DNA from: Cohnella herbarum
GTDB lineage: Bacteria > Bacillota > Bacilli > Paenibacillales > Paenibacillaceae
Reading direction: 5' to 3'
Assembly: GCF_012849095.1 (NCBI RefSeq)
Contig: NZ_CP051680.1
Span: 7,985,001 to 8,049,000 of the forward strand
Length of the DNA: 64,000 nt
Translations under genes and position numbers: made by a program
Notes under the pieces: generated by a model
The model's input: only the letters and a program-made list of their open reading frames with translations
Told to the model about the DNA's origin: nothing
Databases searched by the model: none
In this document: in pieces, positions 59,096 to 64,000 of the stretch
How positions within the stretch are numbered: the stretch's first letter is position 1
Layout: each line of letters opens with the position of its first letter

Positions 59096-62000
59096 GCCGG
59101 GACGGCGCTGCCTTGTATTTCAATCAGTCCGGTAACCGCTGGAGCAAACCTCGCCGGATTTCAAACTTTCCGCAAGTCGACAGATCAGCTTCGTTCACGG
59201 CCGTCGATCTGCTGGGTAACGGAACGGCTTGTTTGGTGTGGTCTTCTCCGCTCGCCGGCTCCGCGCACAGTCCGCTTCGTTACATGGACCTGATGGGCGG
59301 ACAGAAACCGAATTTGCTGATCGGCTCCGTCAACAACCTAGGGGCGGAAACGAAAGTTCATTATGCGCCTTCTACGAAATTTTATTTGGCGGACAAGAGC
59401 GCGGGCAATCCTTGGCATACGAAGCTTCCGTTTCCCGTTCACGTCGTCGAACGCGTCGAAACGTACGATCGGATCAGCGGCAACCGTTTCGTAAACCGGT
59501 ATGCGTATCATCACGGATATTACGACGGTCAGGAGCGCGAATTTCGCGGCTTCGGCCTTGTAGAGCAGTGGGATACGGAGACGCTCGCTTCGTTAGGAGC
59601 GAACGGCGCGTTTCCTGCCGGGACGAACGTCGACGAGCATTCTCATGTTCCTCCGGCACTGACGCGAACATGGTACTATACCGGTGCCGAATCGGATGGC
59701 CAGTCTTTGCAGATGCTGGACGATACCGCTATACCGGCGGAGTGGACGGAGGAAGAGCGGCGGGAAGGCTACCGCGCGCTCCGAGGTTCCATGCTTCGCC
59801 AGGCAGTATACGCCCTCGACGGGACGGAAAAGCAATTTCGCCCGTATGCGGTATCCGAACAGAACTTCACGATCCGCATGCTGCAGCCGAAGGGCGGCAA
59901 CCGCCACGGCGTGTTTCTCGCCCACGTTCGCGAATCGATCGCCAGTCAAGACGAACGCGAAGGGGGCGAGCCGCGAATATCTCATTCGTTGACGCTCGCC
60001 GCGGATCTTTACGGCAACGTCTTGAAATCCGCTGCCATTGCTTACGGGCGTCGCGCTCCGGACCCCGAGCTTTCACTGCGAGACCAGGAGAAGCAAAGCA
60101 AGCTCAATTTCGTTTATACGGAAAACGACTATACGAACCCGATATCAAACGACGATGATTATCGCACGCCCCTTCCGTTCCAAACACGAAATTACGAAGT
60201 GAGCGGATTGTCGCTTGGCCAAGGTCGGGATCGCCTGAAATTTTACGAAGCGGAGGAAGCGTGCGTCGCAGCCTCGGCTATCGCTTATGAGTGCAGCCCG
60301 ACCGCAGGCATAGTGCAGAAACGGCTCATCGGGCATGAACGAACGCGCTATCGCCGCGACGACCTGAGCGGGCCGTTGGCGTTCGGGTTTGCGGAAGCGC
60401 TGGCTTTGCCTTACGAGAGCTATAAGCTCGCTATAACGCCCGGACTGCTGGAGCAAACATACGGCGAACGGTTGACGGAACGGGTGATCGTCGAGGAAGG
60501 GCGGTACATCCGCTTCGAAGCCGGGGGAGATTGGTGGATTCCTTCCGGGACGATGTTCTATTCTCCAGGCGGGCAAGATACGCCAACCGAGGAACGGGCG
60601 GCCGCAAGAGCCCATTTCTATTTGCCGAGACGTTATCGAAGCCCGTTTCATGCCGATTCGGCTAAAGCGGAAACGCACGTCGCATACGACAAATACGATC
60701 TGATCGTCGTCGAGACATGCGACGCGCTCGGCAACCGAATCGCGGTCCAAGACAACGATTACCGCGTCGTTCAGCCTACGCTCGTGTCCGAGCCAAACGG
60801 TAACCGGTCGGCGGTCGTCTTCGACGCGCTCGGTATGGCCGCAGCCACCGCTATTATGGGCAAGACCGGTGAAGCGCTTAAGCGCGGCGATTCCCTCGAC
60901 GGGTTCGTACCGGACTTGACCGAAAATCAAATCATCGGCTATATGAGCCAGCCGCTCGCGGAGCCGCACGTCTTGTTGGCGCGGGCGACGACTCGCCTCA
61001 TCTACGATCCGTTCGCTTACTATCGGACGAGAAACGAACCGACGCCGCAGCCCGCCGTCGTCTCTACGTTGGCGCGTGAAACGCACGACGCCGATCTCGC
61101 GCCGGGAGGGCGCGCGGACGTCCGGCAAAGCTTTATGTATTCAGACGGCTTCGGACGCGAAATTCAGGCGAAGGTGCAGGCGGAGCCCGGACCGGTGCCG
61201 ATGCGGGATGCTACTACCGGACGAATCATCGTTACAGACGGGCAGCCGGTCATGACGGATGGCGCTGCGGCGCGTTGGTCTGGCAGCAGTTGGACGATAT
61301 TTAACAACAAGGGCAACCCGGTTCGGAAGTACGAACCGTTCTTTACCGATACGCATCGGTTCGAATCCGACGCGCGGATCGGCATCAGTCCGGTGCTGAT
61401 CTACGATCCGATCGGGCGCGTTGTCGCCACTCTTCATCCAAACCATACTTGGGAGAAGGTCCAGTTCGATGCTTGGCGGCAGCGAACGTGGAATGCAAAT
61501 GACACTGTTCTGATCGCCGATCCTAGGCTTGATGCCGATGTCGGAGGTTTCTTCCGCCGGCTGACGGACGACTTGTACATGCCGTCATGGTACGAGCGGC
61601 GAATCGGCGGCGGCATGGGCCTTTACGAGCAGGATGCCGCGCGCAAAGCGGCCGAGCACGCCGATACGCCGTCGACCGTTTATTTCGATTCGCTTGGCCG
61701 CTCGTATCTCGCGGTCGCTTGCAACAAGTACAAGAGAAGCGACGCTCCGGCAGAGGAGCCGCCGATAGAAGTTTATTACCGGACGCGCAACGTATACGAC
61801 ATTGAAGGAAACAGACGCGAAGCGATCGACGCTGAGGATCGGATCGTCATGCGTTGCACTTATGATTTGCTAGGCACTGCCTTATATCAGGACAACATGG
61901 AGTCCGGAGAGCGCTGGACGCTATACGACATCGCCGGTAAACCGGTCCGGTCGTGGAACGTCCGAGGATACGAAAGCCGTAACGTCTACGATGCGCTGCA

Positions 62001-64000
62001 GAGGCCTATCGCAACTTACGTGCGCGAGGGGGATAGTTCCGAGAAGTTGGTCGGACGTACCGTATACGGGGAGTCTTGGCCCAATGCCGCGTTGCGTAAT
62101 TTGCTCGGGAAGACGGTGCAAACGTACGATCAGGCGGGCGTCGTCACGAGCGACGAGTATGACTTTAAGGGGAACTCCCTCAGCAGCAGACGCCAGCTTG
62201 CGCAAGAATACAAGGCGACGCTGAATTGGTCCGGCGACGTCCCGTTGGAAGAACGCATTCATGCGAGCCATACGGTTTACGATGCACTTAACCGTCCGAC
62301 GGAGTTGACGTCGCCGGATTCCAGCGTCATTCGGCTCGGCTATAACGAAGCGAGCTTACTCGAAGCCGTAAAAGCGAACGTGCGGGGCGAACGAACGGCG
62401 GACGGCCAACCGGTCTGGACTTCGTTCGTAGACCGAATCGATTACGATGCGAAAGGGCAGCGGACGAAAATTGAATACGGCAACGGAACGGTCACGACTT
62501 ACGGATACGATCGATGGACGTACCGCTTGTCTCATATGGCGACCCGAAGAGAGACGACGCGCTTTCCGGAAGATTGTCCGCAGCTTCCCCCGCCCGGCTG
62601 GCCGGGATGCGGCTTGCAAAATTTGCGATACACCTATGACGCTGCGGGTAACGTTACCCATATTCAGGACGATGCGCAACAGACGGTGTATTTCCGCAAC
62701 AAAAGGGTGGAGCCGGGCGCGGATTACACGTATGACGCGCTAGGCCGACTGATCGAGGCGTCGGGGAGGGAGCATCTGGGACAAACGCAAGACCAGCAGA
62801 ATTCGCCTGCGGCGCCCGATGCTTTCGGCGATTTTCATTCCCGCCTGGCGCAAGCGGGCAACGGCAACGCGATGGGGACGTACATCGAGCGTTACGCATA
62901 CGATGCCGCCGGCAATCTTCTGACGATGCAGCATCGCGGCAATGATCCGGCCAGCCCGGGTTGGACCCGCCACGGCGCGTACGCTGACGACAGCAACAAA
63001 TTGCTGAGCGCAGGCCAATTTCTCGATCAGGAGCATTACGAATACGACGTTCATGGCAATATGACGCGGATGTCGCATCTTTCCGCTATGCAATGGGACT
63101 TTCGCGACCAGCTTCAAGCGACGGCAAGGCAAGCGGTAGGCGGCGGGGGAACGCCGGAGACGACGTGGTACGTCTACGATGCCGCAGGTATTCGCGTTCG
63201 TAAAGTGACCGAACGGCATGCCGCAGCCGGCGTAGCCTCGACTCGAATGAAGGAAAGAGTTTATCTCGGCATTTTCGAGATTTACCGGGAATACGGCGGG
63301 GACGGCCGGACGATCGATCTGGAGCGGGAGACGCTGCACATCCAGGATGATCGCAAGCGAATCGCGCTTGTGGAGACGAGAACGCTAGGAACCGATCGCG
63401 CTCCGCAGCAGCTTGTTCGGTTCCAGTTCGGCAACCATTTGGGTTCCGCCAGTCTGGATCTGGATCAAGAGGGGCAAATAATCTCTTACGAGGAATATTA
63501 TCCATACGGTAGCACTTCGTATCAGGCGGTTCGGTCGCAGACGGAAACGCCGAAGCGGTACCGCTATTCGGGCAAGGAGCGGGACGAAGAGAACGGGATG
63601 TATTACAACGGTGCCCGGTATTACAGTCCTCAGCTATGCCGCTGGATTAACCCCGATCCGGCCGGTATTCAAGACGGGATGAATCAGTATGTCGCTTTCC
63701 ATAACAACCCGGTTCTATATGTCGACCCTTCGGGTCTTACGGCGGAACCCACTAATATCATTGCAGAAGTCTTGGATCTAAAAACCGGATATCAACATAT
63801 GAAAACTTTGGGGCAGTACACGGAAAAAGAGATCGGATTAGCGCTGGATCTTAAAACCAACAGACTGCTGTTATTAGAAGGGGGGGATTCAATTAACTTT
63901 GGAAATTTTGTTCAATTAGGTCATACGCATACATCTCTGGGCGATTTGAATGCCAATCCATCAAATGCCGACATTTTACAAATGCAGAGTAGAAACATAT
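58852..64000 (+). CDS. Tc-toxin B/C continuation with RHS core and toxin tip (3' partial)
   Basis: An uninterrupted frame of more than 1,710 codons that runs off the window, continuing the upstream part after a -1 shift. It starts LVLDDGTLSVYVADMSGDGLADLVRIRNG in style, the TcdB middle region, with the beta-propeller-like part to about 60.1 kb. YD/RHS repeats follow (YDAAGNV, YDALGRL, YDVHGNM). The RHS core at 63.5-63.74 kb has RYRYSGKERDEENGMYYNGARYYSP and DPAGIQDGMNQYVAFHNNP, ending DPSGL. The remaining 85 residues are a variable toxin tip with GHTHTSLGDLNANPSNAD, which fits a JAMM metal site. Confidence 0.85.
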   Translation, partial: MVLDDGTLSVYVADMSGDGLADLVRIRNGEICYWPNLGFGRFGAKVVMDDAPSFDHPDQYNERQLLLADLDGSGVTDIVYMSRDGAALYFNQSGNRWSKPRRISNFPQVDRSASFTAVDLLGNGTACLVWSSPLAGSAHSPLRYMDLMGGQKPNLLIGSVNNLGAETKVHYAPSTKFYLADKSAGNPWHTKLPFPVHVVERVETYDRISGNRFVNRYAYHHGYYDGQEREFRGFGLVEQWDTETLASLGANGAFPAGTNVDEHSHVPPALTRTWYYTGAESDGQSLQMLDDTAIPAEWTEEERREGYRALRGSMLRQAVYALDGTEKQFRPYAVSEQNFTIRMLQPKGGNRHGVFLAHVRESIASQDEREGGEPRISHSLTLAADLYGNVLKSAAIAYGRRAPDPELSLRDQEKQSKLNFVYTENDYTNPISNDDDYRTPLPFQTRNYEVSGLSLGQGRDRLKFYEAEEACVAASAIAYECSPTAGIVQKRLIGHERTRYRRDDLSGPLAFGFAEALALPYESYKLAITPGLLEQTYGERLTERVIVEEGRYIRFEAGGDWWIPSGTMFYSPGGQDTPTEERAAARAHFYLPRRYRSPFHADSAKAETHVAYDKYDLIVVETCDALGNRIAVQDNDYRVVQPTLVSEPNGNRSAVVFDALGMAAATAIMGKTGEALKRGDSLDGFVPDLTENQIIGYMSQPLAEPHVLLARATTRLIYDPFAYYRTRNEPTPQPAVVSTLARETHDADLAPGGRADVRQSFMYSDGFGREIQAKVQAEPGPVPMRDATTGRIIVTDGQPVMTDGAAARWSGSSWTIFNNKGNPVRKYEPFFTDTHRFESDARIGISPVLIYDPIGRVVATLHPNHTWEKVQFDAWRQRTWNANDTVLIADPRLDADVGGFFRRLTDDLYMPSWYERRIGGGMGLYEQDAARKAAEHADTPSTVYFDSLGRSYLAVACNKYKRSDAPAEEPPIEVYYRTRNVYDIEGNRREAIDAEDRIVMRCTYDLLGTALYQDNMESGERWTLYDIAGKPVRSWNVRGYESRNVYDALQRPIATYVREGDSSEKLVGRTVYGESWPNAALRNLLGKTVQTYDQAGVVTSDEYDFKGNSLSSRRQLAQEYKATLNWSGDVPLEERIHASHTVYDALNRPTELTSPDSSVIRLGYNEASLLEAVKANVRGERTADGQPVWTSFVDRIDYDAKGQRTKIEYGNGTVTTYGYDRWTYRLSHMATRRETTRFPEDCPQLPPPGWPGCGLQNLRYTYDAAGNVTHIQDDAQQTVYFRNKRVEPGADYTYDALGRLIEASGREHLGQTQDQQNSPAAPDAFGDFHSRLAQAGNGNAMGTYIERYAYDAAGNLLTMQHRGNDPASPGWTRHGAYADDSNKLLSAGQFLDQEHYEYDVHGNMTRMSHLSAMQWDFRDQLQATARQAVGGGGTPETTWYVYDAAGIRVRKVTERHAAAGVASTRMKERVYLGIFEIYREYGGDGRTIDLERETLHIQDDRKRIALVETRTLGTDRAPQQLVRFQFGNHLGSASLDLDQEGQIISYEEYYPYGSTSYQAVRSQTETPKRYRYSGKERDEENGMYYNGARYYSPQLCRWINPDPAGIQDGMNQYVAFHNNPVLYVDPSGLTAEPTNIIAEVLDLKTGYQHMKTLGQYTEKEIGLALDLKTNRLLLLEGGDSINFGNFVQLGHTHTSLGDLNANPSNADILQMQSRNI

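Noticed and set aside
59229..60158. A 309-codon frame inside the toxin gene
   Set aside because: Arg-rich shadow of the true toxin frame, which is open through this region and carries the Tc homology.

Overview
The window looks like chromosome of a Gram-positive, endospore-forming member of the Paenibacillaceae (Paenibacillus or Cohnella type). The basis is inference from gene content: prkA and spoVR sporulation-linked genes, AbrB- and CcpN-type regulators, a GapA-binding SR1P-like peptide, strong AGGAGG ribosome sites with frequent TTG/GTG starts, a copper-amine-oxidase-N domain fused to a GH18 chitinase, and TIGR03943/DUF318 pairs. Most of the DNA has balanced base composition. An AT-rich patch (about 19.5-21.7 kb) carries a peptide quorum-sensing locus. 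No rRNA, tRNA, insertion sequence or CRISPR array was found.

Layout. 0-5 kb: end of a LiaR/VraR-like regulator, a YugN-like protein, an HtrA membrane protease and a two-component system. 5-12.3 kb: housekeeping genes (ispH, DUF2062, DAHP synthase, a GSI-beta-like glutamine synthetase behind a GlnR-type box, serC, trmL, an AbrB-like regulator with a Cys4 tail). 12.4-18.7 kb: a small membrane protein, an aminotransferase-fold protein lacking the PLP lysine, a Rieske/DUF2161 pair, prkA and a chitinase. 18.8-22.1 kb: agr-like locus with a divergent AgrC-like kinase, a membrane protein, AgrB, a 38-residue AgrD-like peptide with serine where cysteine is usual, and a stand-alone LytTR protein. 22.1-22.9 kb: a long intergenic stretch with two hairpin repeat arrays of about 51-bp period. 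22.9-28.4 kb: a compact gluconeogenic cluster gapB - SR1P-like - ppdK - ccpN - ppdK regulator. 28.5-35.5 kb: methyltransferase, MATE pump, SDR, chemoreceptor, spoVR. 35.5-39.4 kb: a cst-type persulfide detoxification operon with three matching operators and its CstR-like repressor. 39.5-46.2 kb: BMP lipoprotein, Rieske oxygenase, HelD and RecQ helicases. 46.3-46.6 kb: a third 51-bp hairpin array. 46.7-53.2 kb: exonuclease, metal-linked permease pair, NCS2 permease, SulP transporter. 53.2-56.8 kb: AraC regulator and a feo operon in which FeoB is made as two proteins. 57-64 kb: a very large Tc-toxin B/C-type gene with one frameshift, running off the window into a toxin tip with a JAMM-like motif.

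Genes work together most clearly in four places. The CcpN cluster encodes gluconeogenic enzymes, their repressor, the PPDK-modifying enzyme and a probable GapA-binding peptide. The cst operon encodes sulfur carriers, a persulfide dioxygenase, a sulfite exporter and their sensor. The agr-like locus encodes signal, processing protease, sensor and DNA-binding output. The feo operon encodes FeoA plus separate G-domain and membrane parts of FeoB behind a 22-bp perfect palindrome.
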